Source: Geodermatophilus obscurus DSM 43160 (GTDB lineage: Bacteria > Actinomycetota > Actinomycetes > Mycobacteriales > Geodermatophilaceae). From it: a stretch of DNA of 64,000 nucleotides. The translations under genes and the position numbers were made by a program. The first letter of the stretch is position 1; every line of letters starts with the position of its first letter. The notes beneath the pieces are model-generated. The model was given only the letters and a program-made list of their open reading frames with translations. It made no database searches and was not told the DNA's origin. The DNA is taken from the NCBI RefSeq assembly GCF_000025345.1, contig NC_013757.1:992001-1056000 (forward strand), read 5' to 3'. Below are positions 9,326 through 19,609 of the stretch, in pieces.

Positions 9326-10131
9326 GCAGCCTCGCGGCGACGCTGTCCGACAGCGTCGTCATCACCAAGCGCAACCTGATCAAGGTCAAGCGGGTGCCGG
9401 ACCTGATCGTCTTCGCGACGCTCTCGCCGATCATGTTCGTGGTGCTGTTCCGCTACGTGTTCGGCGGCGCGATCGGCGGGTTGCCGCCGGGCATCAGCTA
9501 TGCGGAGTTCCTGCTGCCGGGGATCTTCGCGCAGACGGTCGTCTTCGGGTCGACCACGACCGGCGCGAGCATCGCCGAGGACCTGCAGAAGGGGCTGATC
9601 GACCGGTTCCGCTCCCTGCCCATGTCCCGCTCGGCCGTGCTCGTCGGGCGGACGGTCGCTGATTCCGGGCTCAACGTCATCTCCATCGCCGTCATGGCCG
9701 TGACCGGCCTGGTCGTCGGCTGGCGGATCAACTCGTCGCTCGGGGAGGCGCTCGCCGGGTTCCTGGTGCTGCTGGTCTTCGCCTACGCGATCTCGTGGCT
9801 GATGGCGGTGGTCGGGTTGCTGGTCCGGACGCCGGAGGTCGTCAACAACGCCAGCTTCATCGTCATCTTCCCGCTGACGTTCATCGCCAACACCTTCGTG
9901 CCGCTGGAGACCTTCCCCTCGGCGCTGCGGGTCTTCGCCGAGTGGAACCCCGTCTCGACGGTCACCCTGGCGTCGCGGGAGCTGTTCGGCAACGTGCCAC
10001 CGGGCACCCCGGTGCCCGACGCCTGGTCACTGCAGAACCCGGTGCTCTACACGCTCATCTGGACGGCGCTCATCCTGGCCGTGTTCGTCCCGCTCTCCGT
10101 GCGGCTCTACCAGCGCACGGCGACGCGATGA
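9322..10131 (+). CDS. ABC transporter permease, DrrB-like
   Basis: A 269-residue ABC-2-type membrane permease with about six hydrophobic spans: around residues 30-50, 60-80, 115-135, 145-170, 175-195 and 240-260. The conserved QTVVFGSTTTGASIAEDLQ and LIDRFRSLPMSRSAVLVGR loops match the DrrB family. It pairs with the ATPase encoded immediately upstream through an ATGA overlap. Together they form an export pump in the cytoplasmic membrane; the substrate is unknown. The gene ends 28 bp before the M3 peptidase start. Confidence 0.9.
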   Translation: MSSLAATLSDSVVITKRNLIKVKRVPDLIVFATLSPIMFVVLFRYVFGGAIGGLPPGISYAEFLLPGIFAQTVVFGSTTTGASIAEDLQKGLIDRFRSLPMSRSAVLVGRTVADSGLNVISIAVMAVTGLVVGWRINSSLGEALAGFLVLLVFAYAISWLMAVVGLLVRTPEVVNNASFIVIFPLTFIANTFVPLETFPSALRVFAEWNPVSTVTLASRELFGNVPPGTPVPDAWSLQNPVLYTLIWTALILAVFVPLSVRLYQRTATR

Positions 10132-10159
10132 CGTGGCGGGGCGGTGGAGGATGGGCGCG

Positions 10160-12223
10160 GTGAACGCCGCCTCCGTCGCCCCGTCCGCCGACAACCCGCT
10201 GCTCGAGCCGTCGCCCCTCCCGCTGCAGCTGCCACCCTTCGCGGAGATCACCCTCGAGCACTGCCGCGAGGCGATGCTGGCCGGGATGGCCGAGCAGCGC
10301 GCCGAGGTGGCCGGCATCGTCGGGTCGCCCGAGCCGCCGACGTTCGAGAACACCGTCGTCGCCCTCGAGCGGTCGGGCCGGCTGTACCGCCGCGCCGGCG
10401 CGGTCTTCCACAACCTCGCCTCGTCGGTCGCCACCGACCGGCTGCGGGAGATCGAGCGGGAGCTGGCCCCGCTCGAGTCGGCGCACGCGGACGCGCTGCG
10501 CCTTGACCCGGCTCTGTTCGGGCGCATCGACGCCGTCCACGCGCAGCGGCACGACAGCGACCTGGATGCCGAAGCCGTCCGGCTGGTGGAGCGTTACCAC
10601 CTGGACTTCGTGCTCGCCGGCGCGCGCCTCGACGAGACCGACCGGGCCCGGCTGACCGAGCTGAACCGCGAGCTGTCGGAGCTGTCGACGACGTTCGGGC
10701 AGAACCTGCAGCTGGCCAGCGAGGCCGCCGCCGTCGTCGTCCCCGACGCCGCGGAGCTCGACGGGCTCGGGGACGAGGAGGTCGCCGCAGCGGCCCGTGC
10801 CGCCGCCGACCGCGGGGTTCCCGGGTTCCTCATCCCGCTGCTGCTGCCCACCGGCCAGCCGGTGCTGACCAAGCTGCGCAACCGTGGGCTGCGCCGCCGC
10901 GTGTTCGAGGCGTCGGTTGGCCGGGCGTCGGGCGGCGAGCACGACAACGGTCCGGTCGCCGTGCGGATCGCCCGGGTGCGCGCCGAGCGGGCCCGGCTGC
11001 TGGGCTTCGCCACCCACGCGGACCTGGTGCTGGCCGACCAGACCGCGGGCAGCACCGAGGCGGTCGACGCGATGCTCGCCCGGATGGTGGGGCCGTCGAT
11101 GGCCAACGCGCGGGCGGAGGCCGCCGCGCTGGCCGAGGTCGCCGCCGCTGATGGCGTGACGGAGCTGGCGCCCTGGGACTGGGCGTTCTACAGCGAGCGG
11201 GTGCGCGCCGAGCGGTACTCGGTCGACACCACGGCGCTGCGGCCGTGGTTCGAGCTGGACCGGGTGCTCGTCGACGGCGTCTTCGCCGCCGCGGAGCGGC
11301 TGTACGGCTACCGCTTCACGCCGCGGCCCGACCTCGTCGGTCACCACCCCGACGTCCGGGTCTGGGAGGTCACCGACTCAGCGGGCGAGACGGTCGGCCT
11401 CTACCTCGGCGACTTCTACGCCCGCGAGGGCAAGCGCGGCGGGGCCTGGATGAGCTCGTTCGTCACCCAGTCGCGGCTGCTGGACACCCGGCCGGTCGTC
11501 GTGAACGACCTCAACGTCACCCGGGGGGCCGACGGACAGCCCACCCTGCTGACGCTCGACGAGGTCAACACGCTGTTCCACGAGTTCGGCCACACGCTGC
11601 ACGGCCTGAGCTCCGCGGTCACCTACCCGCGCTTCGCCGGCACCAGCGTGCCGCGGGACTTCGTCGAGTTCCCGAGCCAGGTCAACGAGATGTGGGCGCT
11701 GTGGCCGGAGGTCCTCGCCGGCTACGCCCGGCACGTCGGGACCGGGGAGCCGCTGCCGGCCAGCGTGGTCGAGGCGATCGAGGCCGCACAGCTGTGGGGC
11801 GAGGGCTTCGCGACGCTGGAGTACCTGGCGGCCACGCTGCTCGACCAGGCATGGCACCGGATCACGCCGGAGACGGAGGTCGGGAACCCGCAGGAGTTCG
11901 AGCGGGCCGCGCTGGAGGCGGCCGGGGTCGCCCACGACCTGGTGCCGCCGCGCTACCGGACGACGTACTTCCAGCACGTCTTCGCCGGGGGCTACGCGGC
12001 CGGCTACTACTCCTACATCTGGTCGGAGGTGCTCGACGCCGACACCGTGGAGTGGTTCAAGGAGAACGGCGGCCTGCGCCGGGAGAACGGCGAGGTCTTC
12101 CGGTCACGGCTGCTGGCCGTCGGCGGGTCGGTCGACCCGCTGGAGGCCTTCCGCGCCGTCCGCGGCCGGGATGCCGACCCCACCCCGCTGCTGCGCCGCC
12201 GGGGGTTGTTGCCGGCCGGCTGA
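10160..12223 (+). CDS. M3-family zinc metallopeptidase (Dcp/oligopeptidase A-like)
   Basis: A soluble oligopeptidase of about 687 residues that clears short peptides in the cytosol. The zinc site HEFGH is at 474-478, with the downstream glutamate helix in DFVEFPSQVNEMWALWPEV. Length and the C-terminal GGYAAGYYSYIWSEVLD segment agree with M3 peptidases of the Dcp/PrlC type. GTG 10160 was chosen because GGAGG sits 9 nt upstream. An in-frame ATG at 10151 directly abuts that GGAGG and so has no room for ribosome binding, while GTG 10133 is the longest option. Dcp (dipeptide-releasing) and oligopeptidase A activities cannot be separated from sequence here. Confidence 0.9.
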   Translation: MNAASVAPSADNPLLEPSPLPLQLPPFAEITLEHCREAMLAGMAEQRAEVAGIVGSPEPPTFENTVVALERSGRLYRRAGAVFHNLASSVATDRLREIERELAPLESAHADALRLDPALFGRIDAVHAQRHDSDLDAEAVRLVERYHLDFVLAGARLDETDRARLTELNRELSELSTTFGQNLQLASEAAAVVVPDAAELDGLGDEEVAAAARAAADRGVPGFLIPLLLPTGQPVLTKLRNRGLRRRVFEASVGRASGGEHDNGPVAVRIARVRAERARLLGFATHADLVLADQTAGSTEAVDAMLARMVGPSMANARAEAAALAEVAAADGVTELAPWDWAFYSERVRAERYSVDTTALRPWFELDRVLVDGVFAAAERLYGYRFTPRPDLVGHHPDVRVWEVTDSAGETVGLYLGDFYAREGKRGGAWMSSFVTQSRLLDTRPVVVNDLNVTRGADGQPTLLTLDEVNTLFHEFGHTLHGLSSAVTYPRFAGTSVPRDFVEFPSQVNEMWALWPEVLAGYARHVGTGEPLPASVVEAIEAAQLWGEGFATLEYLAATLLDQAWHRITPETEVGNPQEFERAALEAAGVAHDLVPPRYRTTYFQHVFAGGYAAGYYSYIWSEVLDADTVEWFKENGGLRRENGEVFRSRLLAVGGSVDPLEAFRAVRGRDADPTPLLRRRGLLPAG

Positions 12224-12308
12224 GGGCTCCGGGGGTGGATCCCGCGCCCGTGGGGTGCTGCACGGCCCCGGAGCGCGGCAACGCCCCCAGGAGCGGTGGA
12301 CGGACGGG

Positions 12309-12380
12309 CCATTGCCGGGGTTCCTCGCGCACTGCCGGACCTGCAGCTCCCGCAGCGCGCGAGGAACGCCCGCAGTGCGG
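12309..12380. repeat. P-repeat copy A (72-bp imperfect palindrome)
   Basis: This 72-bp inverted repeat lies between the convergent M3 peptidase and RNHCP genes. It begins CCATTGCCGGGGTTCCTCG and ends with the matching CGCAGTGCGG arm, with a CTGCAG centre. Its reverse complement aligns along its whole length with the copies at 25698-25768 and 26773-26844. It could fold as a hairpin in either transcript, serving as a bidirectional terminator, or it may be a REP-like dispersed element. Confidence 0.7.
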
Positions 12381-12391
12381 GGCTCAGGAAC

Positions 12392-12721
12392 TCAGAGCCA
12401 GGGCAGCGAGAGGACGACGTCGAGGTCGTCGGGGGCGTCGCCCTCCCGGACCAGCCGGTTGGGCTGGCGGTGGCCGCACGCCGTGCAGCGGTGGACCACC
12501 TGCCAGCCCTTGCCCGACTTCTCCACCAGGCCGATCGGCTCCATCGGCGCCCGGCACTCGCTCGCCCGGTCGCCGGGGAGGTCGTCGACGTGCAGCGACC
12601 ACAGGCACACCGGACAGTGGTTGCGGTAGTGCCCGTCGGTGTTCGCCGGCACCGCCGACCCGCAGTGGACGCAGGCGAACCCGGTGTTCTCCGCCCGCCG
12701 GGAGCGCGCGGGCGGGGTCAC
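12392..12721 (-). CDS. RNHCP domain protein
   Basis: A 109-residue small protein of the RNHCP family. The name-giving motif RNHCP is at 33-37. A zinc-ribbon-like cysteine set is seen as CVHC (17-20), CPVC (36-39) and CTAC (79-82), with an HRQPNR motif after the last pair. The family is common in actinobacteria and has no assigned biochemical role; a nucleic-acid-binding zinc ribbon is plausible. It follows greA on the same strand after 89 bp that hold a weak hairpin, and its 3' side carries the P-repeat. Confidence 0.85.
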   Translation of the reverse strand: MTPPARSRRAENTGFACVHCGSAVPANTDGHYRNHCPVCLWSLHVDDLPGDRASECRAPMEPIGLVEKSGKGWQVVHRCTACGHRQPNRLVREGDAPDDLDVVLSLPWL

Positions 12722-12775
12722 CGGTCCTCCTCACCGGCGCTCGTCGGCCCGGTACCCCTGGGTGCTGCGTTCCTG

Positions 12776-12799
12776 CGTGACCTCGCGAACTCGGTCACG
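12776..12799 (-). terminator. Hairpin 3' of greA
   Basis: The arms CGTGACC (12776-12782) and GGTCACG (12793-12799) enclose a 10-nt loop just beyond the greA stop codon. No T-run follows, as is usual in GC-rich actinobacteria, so this is a tentative terminator. Confidence 0.4.
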
Positions 12800-12810
12800 G
12801 GGGACCCCGG

Positions 12811-13314
12811 TCAGGGGACGAAGGGCTCGACGGCGACGACGTCGACGGTGATGTCGCGGCCGTTGGGCGCCTGGTAGGTGACCGTCGTCCCGGGCTCTGC
12901 ACCGAGGATGGCCGAGCCGAGCGCCGACTCGGGGGAGTAGACCTGCAGACCCGTCGTCCCGGCGATCTCGCGCGAGCCGAGGAGGAACTTCTCGGTGTCG
13001 TCCTCGCCCCGGAAGCGGATGGTGATCACGGTCCCGGTGGCGGCGTGCGTCGCCGTTGTGGGCGCGTCGCCGACGCGGGCCTTCCGCAGCAGGTCCTCCA
13101 GCTGGCGGATGCGGGCCTCCTGCTTGCCCTGCTCGTCCTTGGCGGCGTGGTAGCCGCCGTTCTCGCGGAGGTCGCCCTCCTCGCGGCGGGCGTTGATCTC
13201 GGCGGCCATGGCCGGGCGGCCCGCCACCAGCTGGTCGAGCTCGGCCCTCAGCCGGTCGTGGGCCTCCTGGGTCAGCCAGACGCCCTGGTTCTGCTGGTCG
13301 GTGGGGGTGGACAC
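12811..13314 (-). CDS. greA: Transcription elongation factor GreA
   Basis: A 167-residue GreA, which binds the secondary channel of RNA polymerase and stimulates cleavage of backtracked transcripts. The N-terminal coiled coil is clear from about 10 to 85. Its tip carries the acidic REEGDLRENGGYHAAKDEQG segment needed for catalysis. The C-terminal FKBP-like half ends in PNGRDITVDVVAVEPF. GTG 13314 is preceded by an AGGAG 8 nt upstream and gives the usual family length. It is divergent from mca, as in the mycobacterial greA/mca region. Confidence 0.95.
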   Translation of the reverse strand: MSTPTDQQNQGVWLTQEAHDRLRAELDQLVAGRPAMAAEINARREEGDLRENGGYHAAKDEQGKQEARIRQLEDLLRKARVGDAPTTATHAATGTVITIRFRGEDDTEKFLLGSREIAGTTGLQVYSPESALGSAILGAEPGTTVTYQAPNGRDITVDVVAVEPFVP

Positions 13315-13532
13315 GGCAGTGCTCCTGAAATGTCGGTGGCCGCCCCCCGTCCGGGGAACGGCCGCGTTCAGAACGGCCAACGTAACACCGTCGGTCGGGA
13401 TGGGTGTCTCGCCCGCGCCCCGGCCTCCGGGATGCGGAACGCTAGTGGATCGCAGCGTGACGAGCGCCACGAACACCCGATCGTGGGCCCCGACGGCGGC
13501 GGCACCCGGTGGAGCCGGTGGATGATGGGCCG

Positions 13533-14420
13533 GTGACCGAAGCAGACCCGTTGCGCCTGCTCGCCGTGCACGCCCACCCCGACGACGAGTCGAGCAAGGG
13601 CGCCGCGACCATGGCCAAGTACGTCGCGGAGGGTGTCCGCGTCATGGTGGCGACCTGCACCGGGGGTGAGCGCGGCTCGGTGCTCAACCCGGCGCTGGAC
13701 CGGCCCGACGTCTGGGAGCGCCTGCCGGAGATCCGCCGGGAGGAGATGGCCCGCGCCCGCGAGATCCTCGGCGTCGAGCAGGAGTTCCTCGGGTTCGTGG
13801 ACTCCGGCCTGCCCGAGGGCGACCCGCTGCCGCCGCTGCCCGAGGGCTGCTTCGCGCTGGTGCCGACCGAGGAGGCGGCCGCGCCGCTGGTCGAGCTGAT
13901 CCGCCGGTTCAACCCGCACGTGATCACCACCTACGACGAGCGCGGCGGCTACCCGCACCCGGACCACATCAAGACCCACGAGGTCTCGGTGCACGCCTTC
14001 GACGCCGCTGGCGACCCCGACCGCTACCCCGAGCTGGGGGAGCCGTGGCAGCCGCTCAAGCTCTACTACCAGATGGGCTTCACGCTGCCCCGGACACGGG
14101 CGCTGCACGAGGCGATCCTCGCCTCGGGCAAGGAGTCGCCCTACGCGGAGTGGCTGGAGAACTGGGACCCCGAGCGGGACATGGCGCACCGGGTCACCAC
14201 CAGGGTGCCGTGCGCCGAGTACTTCGCCGTCCGGGACGCCGCGCTGATCGCGCACGCCACCCAGATCGACCCGAACGGCCGCTGGTTCGCCTGCCCGCTG
14301 GAGGTCCAGCAGCGGATCTGGCCCACCGAGGACTACGAGCTGGCCCGGTCGGTCGTCGACTCACCGGTCCCCGAGGACGACCTCTTCGCCGGGGTCCGCA
14401 GTGAGGTGGTCGTCCGATGA
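13533..14420 (+). CDS. mca: Mycothiol S-conjugate amidase Mca
   Basis: A 295-residue LmbE/MshB-family zinc amidase that cleaves mycothiol S-conjugates to a mercapturic acid and GlcN-Ins in detoxification. The zinc motifs AHPDDE (14-19) and HPDH (142-145) are intact. The long C-terminal part (KLYYQMGF, then [16 protein letters not shown]) separates Mca from MshB. GTG 13533 gives the family length; an in-frame GTG at 13509 is an alternative. The gene overlaps the next by ATGA and diverges from greA. It marks the organism as a mycothiol-using actinobacterium. Confidence 0.94.
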   Translation: MTEADPLRLLAVHAHPDDESSKGAATMAKYVAEGVRVMVATCTGGERGSVLNPALDRPDVWERLPEIRREEMARAREILGVEQEFLGFVDSGLPEGDPLPPLPEGCFALVPTEEAAAPLVELIRRFNPHVITTYDERGGYPHPDHIKTHEVSVHAFDAAGDPDRYPELGEPWQPLKLYYQMGFTLPRTRALHEAILASGKESPYAEWLENWDPERDMAHRVTTRVPCAEYFAVRDAALIAHATQIDPNGRWFACPLEVQQRIWPTEDYELARSVVDSPVPEDDLFAGVRSEVVVR

Positions 14421-14743
14421 CCGGGTTCGCGCTCCTGGCGGCCGAGCAGCAGCTGCCCGAGGACGTCGGCAAGGCCGGACCCATCGGCGCGCTGCTGACC
14501 GTGCTGCTCTTCATCGCCATCCTGCTGCTGGTGCGGTCGATGACCACGCACCTGAGGCGGGTGCCCCGCAGCTTCGACGCCGGGGACGACGGGCCGCGGG
14601 TGGTCGTCCCCGACACCCCGGCCGAGCTGGTCGACCCGCGACCCGAGCCGGGGCAGGAGTTGCTGGACACGCTGCGGCGGGCACCTCGGGCGATCGAGGG
14701 GCCGCGCCGGGACGGCGACCGGCCGGGCCCTGCCGGGGGCTGA
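14417..14743 (+). CDS. Small single-span membrane protein coupled to mca
   Basis: A 108-residue protein with one strong transmembrane segment at about 23-40 ([18 protein letters not shown]) and a basic, proline-rich cytosolic tail. The start codon overlaps the mca stop in an ATGA, so it is made together with Mca. A short membrane protein directly after mca also occurs in mycobacteria (Rv1083 position), which supports its being a real gene. Function is unknown. No catalytic motif is visible, and it could anchor or assist the amidase at the membrane. Confidence 0.8.
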   Translation: MTGFALLAAEQQLPEDVGKAGPIGALLTVLLFIAILLLVRSMTTHLRRVPRSFDAGDDGPRVVVPDTPAELVDPRPEPGQELLDTLRRAPRAIEGPRRDGDRPGPAGG

Positions 14744-14767
14744 CCGGCCGGCCGCCGCCGGTGCGGG

Positions 14768-15325
14768 CTACCAGCGGTGCGCCACGTCGATCACCAGGCG
14801 TGGACCCTGGTCGGAGTACGGTGCGCCCTCCAGGACGAACACCCGCATGGGCAGTTGGGCGCGGACACCGAGCGCGAGCGTGGTCCAGCCCTCGAAGCTG
14901 CCGGCGGAGGCCACCTGTCGGAAGGTCCTCCAGCCGCTGACGTCCACCATCTCCGGGCCGAGAGCCACGGTCGGCTGGCCGTCCTCGTCGTAGGCGGACG
15001 CTCCGACGCTGACCTGCAGGACAGCGCCGCCCCGGACGGGCACCGGCTCGCCCGAGCCCTCCTGCCGGACGACGTCCACGTAGCGGACGTCATAGGTGGC
15101 GAACTCGTTGTCCGACCCTCCGAGGTCCACCACGAGACGGTCGTAGCAGGCGTGCCGGCCGGCGCGGACGTCGACGACGGTCTCGGAGTCGCCGCTCATC
15201 TGCGTCTTCGGCATCGAGCCTCAGGTGATGCCGCAGTACGGACTCGCAGACGCCGGAGCGGCGGTGATCACCCCGAGCGCGGTGAGGACGGAGAGAGCGA
15301 GGACGAGGAACCGGGATCGGTTCAT
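14768..15325 (-). pseudogene. AMIN-like secreted protein, interrupted by in-frame TGA
   Basis: Read from an ATG at 15325 with a GAGGAGG ribosome site 6 nt upstream, the frame encodes a clean signal peptide (basic MNRSR, hydrophobic core, cut near APASA). It then meets a TGA at 15221-15223 after 34 codons. The same frame continues without interruption for 151 more codons to 14768, with an AMIN-like beta domain (RLVVDLGG at its start, PRLVIDVAHRW at its end). The codon hit would be TGG with one base changed, consistent with a recent nonsense mutation, a sequencing error or readthrough. The downstream piece alone (ATG 15214) would lack a signal peptide. Confidence 0.75.
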
Positions 15326-15393
15326 GGCGGGCCTCCTCGAGGAATCGGTGCCGACGACAGGATCTGCCGGACGGGACCCGAGGCGTCATGGGC

Positions 15394-15407
15394 GTCGACA
15401 TGTCGAC
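15394..15407. promoter_or_regulatory. 14-bp perfect palindrome GTCGACATGTCGAC upstream of the AMIN-like gene
   Basis: A perfect 14-bp dyad lies 69 bp before the AMIN-like start (minus strand) and 155 bp before psiE (plus strand). It could be an operator in this 236-bp divergent spacer. Nothing else recognisable was seen there. Confidence 0.3.
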
Positions 15408-15561
15408 TCGACGAACCTCCTCCGCGGTTCCCGGCAGGAGATGACAAGAAGGTCGGGCGCGCCTCCGCGTCCGCCTGGGCAGCTCGTGCTATGAGCCCGT
15501 CCGGGTGAGGTGACGTCTCCGGACGGTCGCCACACGCCGCGCGACGGACGAGGATGCGCGG

Positions 15562-16107
15562 ATGAGCCAGCGACGGCACGACCCCGAGCAGCGCGTTCCC
15601 CCGCCGGGGTTCGGACGCGTCGGCACCCGCCTGCTCGAGCTCGCCGAGAACGTCGTCCACGCCGGCATCGCGCTGCTCCTCGTCCTGGCCGCGCTGGCTT
15701 TGCTGGTGCCGGCCGGGCGGACGGCGTGGTCGCTGACCGGTGACCTGTCGCAGGCGCCGATGGTCGAGCTGCTCGACGTGCTGCTGCTGGTGTTCATCGT
15801 CGTGGAGCTGCTCTTCGCCGTCCGGACGACGGTGGAAAAGCGCGAGCTGGTCGCCGAGCCGTTCTTGGTCATCGGGGTGATCGCCTCGATCAAGGAGATC
15901 GTCGTCCTGTCGGTGGAGGCCGCGGGCGCCGTCGGCGAGGGCGCGGGGTTCCGCGACCGGATCACCGAGATCGCCGTCCTCGGCGTGCTCGTGCTGTTCC
16001 TCGGTGCCACCTCGTGGCTGCTGCGCCGCAAGGAGCGCGAGCCCGACGAGGGAGAGGGCGGCGAGCAGGAGCCGGTGCAGGAGCAGGACGTGGCAGCCCG
16101 CGCGTAG
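15562..16107 (+). CDS. psiE: PsiE-family membrane protein
   Basis: A 181-residue integral membrane protein of the phosphate-starvation-inducible PsiE family. It has four hydrophobic spans near 33-52, 72-92, 103-124 and 134-152. The conserved-looking VELLFAVRTTVEKRELVAEPFLVIGVIASIKEI region occupies spans 2-3, and an acidic tail follows. E. coli psiE is induced by phosphate limitation, but no PHO box could be picked out here. The biochemical role of the family is unknown. It is divergent from the broken AMIN-like gene and 99 bp upstream of the DUF255 gene. Confidence 0.85.
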   Translation: MSQRRHDPEQRVPPPGFGRVGTRLLELAENVVHAGIALLLVLAALALLVPAGRTAWSLTGDLSQAPMVELLDVLLLVFIVVELLFAVRTTVEKRELVAEPFLVIGVIASIKEIVVLSVEAAGAVGEGAGFRDRITEIAVLGVLVLFLGATSWLLRRKEREPDEGEGGEQEPVQEQDVAARA

Positions 16108-16206
16108 CGCGGAGCTCCGCGGTCGTCCGCCGGCCTGCGGGCGCCCCGTCGATGGGCCGTTGCGTGTTCCTGTTCGCCGGCCCGCACTCGCGGGAACGGA
16201 AGCTGC

Positions 16207-18204
<1,998 letters not shown>

Positions 18205-18221
18205 CGGAGTCCGTCGCCATT

Positions 18222-18250
18222 ACCGTGTAAGCGTGTAATCACCTGACACG
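18222..18250 (+). promoter_or_regulatory. Tandem CGTGTAA direct repeats plus CGTGT/ACACG dyad (operator candidate)
   Basis: Two heptamers CGTGTAA (18224-18230 and 18232-18238) occur 8 bp apart. The second pairs as an inverted repeat with ACACG (18246-18250), ending 10 bp before the start of the next gene. AT-rich bases are otherwise rare here, so this stands out as a protein-binding site, possibly for autoregulation by the RHH-like product. Confidence 0.45.
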
Positions 18251-18260
18251 GGAGGCCGTC

Positions 18261-18884
18261 GTGCACGGACACCACCACCGTTTCTCCTCCGAGAACCCCT
18301 TCGCCGGCATGCGCGGCGGATTCCGCGGCCCGCGCGGTCGCGGTCCCGGCGGCCGGGGCCGGGGCCCGGACGCGCCGCCCCCGGTCGAGCGCGCCGAGGT
18401 CGCCGGCTGGTTCGCCGGGCGGCTGCCCGACGACTGGTTCACCGGGCCGGTCGAGCTGACCGTCGACCGCGACGAGATCACCGTCGTCGGCACCCTGGCC
18501 GAGCCCGAGGCCGGCGAGGGCGACGCCGCGGCCGCGCGGGCCGGGCGCATCGCCAGGTTCCGCGAGGAGACCCGCGAGCAGCGCATGGCCGTGGCCGATG
18601 CCGCGCAGGCCCGCTACGGCCGCTCGGTCGCCTGGGGTGCGGCCTGCGGCGACGTCCGGGAGGTCTTCACCAACCTGTCGGTGCCGGTGATGACCCGGCT
18701 GCGCCAGCCCGAGCGGCTGGTGCTCGACACGCTCGTGGACGCCGGGGTGGCGCGGTCCCGGTCCGAGGCGCTGGCCTGGGCGGTCCGGCTGGTCGCGCAG
18801 CACACCGACGACTGGCTCGGCGAGCTGCGCGCGGCGATGGCCTCGGTCGAGGAGGTCCGGGCCCGCGGCCCGCAGGTCGACTGA
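18261..18884 (+). CDS. Uncharacterised protein with RHH-like C-terminal region
   Basis: A 207-residue protein with no firm family match from memory. The first ~45 residues are His/Gly/Arg-rich (MHGHHHRFSSENPFAGMRGG). The middle is acidic and Ala-rich. The C-terminal part (RLVLDTLVDAGVARSRSEAL followed by AWAVRLV) has the helix-turn-helix pattern seen in ribbon-helix-helix regulators. A GGGAGG ribosome site precedes GTG 18261. The tandem CGTGTAA repeats immediately upstream would suit an autoregulator. It could instead be a heat- or stress-related structural protein; the regulator assignment is inference. Confidence 0.7.
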   Translation: MHGHHHRFSSENPFAGMRGGFRGPRGRGPGGRGRGPDAPPPVERAEVAGWFAGRLPDDWFTGPVELTVDRDEITVVGTLAEPEAGEGDAAAARAGRIARFREETREQRMAVADAAQARYGRSVAWGAACGDVREVFTNLSVPVMTRLRQPERLVLDTLVDAGVARSRSEALAWAVRLVAQHTDDWLGELRAAMASVEEVRARGPQVD

Positions 18885-18903
18885 GCTCTGCCAGGCTGCC
18901 CGG

Positions 18904-19566
18904 GTGCCCTCGCCGACCGAGCTGCTCACCGCGACCTATCGGTCCCTGTCCGAGCAGGTCACGGCCCTGCTGCCGGAGGAGGCCTGGCAGCCGACCGGGT
19001 GCGCCGGGTGGGCGGTCCTGGACCTGACCCTGCACCTGGTCGACGACGCCCGCCGGGGCCTGGTCGCGCTGGCCACCCCGGCGGACGGGCCGGCCACCAG
19101 CGACGCGGTCGCCTACTGGCGGGCGTGGCAGCCGACCGGGGCGCAGGACGAGGACGTCGCCTGGCGCACGCGCGTCCGCGCCAGCGTCGCGGGTGGGCTC
19201 GCGGAGCTGTCCGCGGTGTACGCGGAGCTCGTCGCCGCCGTGACCGTCCTCGCCGAACGCACGGCGCCCGACGACCTGGTCGGCACCCAGGGGCACGTCT
19301 TGCGCGCCGACGACCTGCTGTCCACGCTGGCCGTGGAGGCCGCGGTGCACCACCTGGACCTGGTGGCGCACCTGGACCGGCCGGGCCCGGCACCGGAGGC
19401 GCTCGCCGAGGTGCGGCGGGTGCTCGAGGGCCTGCTCGACGGCCCGCTGCCCGCCGGGTGGGACGACGCGACGGCGGCCCGGCGCGGCACCGGCCGGGCC
19501 CCGCTGGACGACGCCGACCGCGCCGCCCTGGGGTCGTCGGCGGAGCGCTTCCCGCTGTTCGGCTGA
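18904..19566 (+). CDS. Maleylpyruvate isomerase/DinB-like mycothiol-dependent enzyme
   Basis: A 220-residue four-helix-bundle protein of the DinB/MDMPI superfamily. The metal-ligand histidines characteristic of the group are visible in LHLVDDARR near residue 40 and in VEAAVHHLDLVAHL near 148. Members use mycothiol as a thiol cofactor for isomerisations or conjugations in actinobacteria, which fits a genome that also has mca. GTG 18904 lies 19 bp after the preceding stop. The particular substrate is unknown. Confidence 0.8.
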   Translation: MPSPTELLTATYRSLSEQVTALLPEEAWQPTGCAGWAVLDLTLHLVDDARRGLVALATPADGPATSDAVAYWRAWQPTGAQDEDVAWRTRVRASVAGGLAELSAVYAELVAAVTVLAERTAPDDLVGTQGHVLRADDLLSTLAVEAAVHHLDLVAHLDRPGPAPEALAEVRRVLEGLLDGPLPAGWDDATAARRGTGRAPLDDADRAALGSSAERFPLFG

Positions 19567-19609
19567 GGGGCGCACGGCGCGGTCCCTCGAGCCAGGGACA
19601 CTGGGGGGC

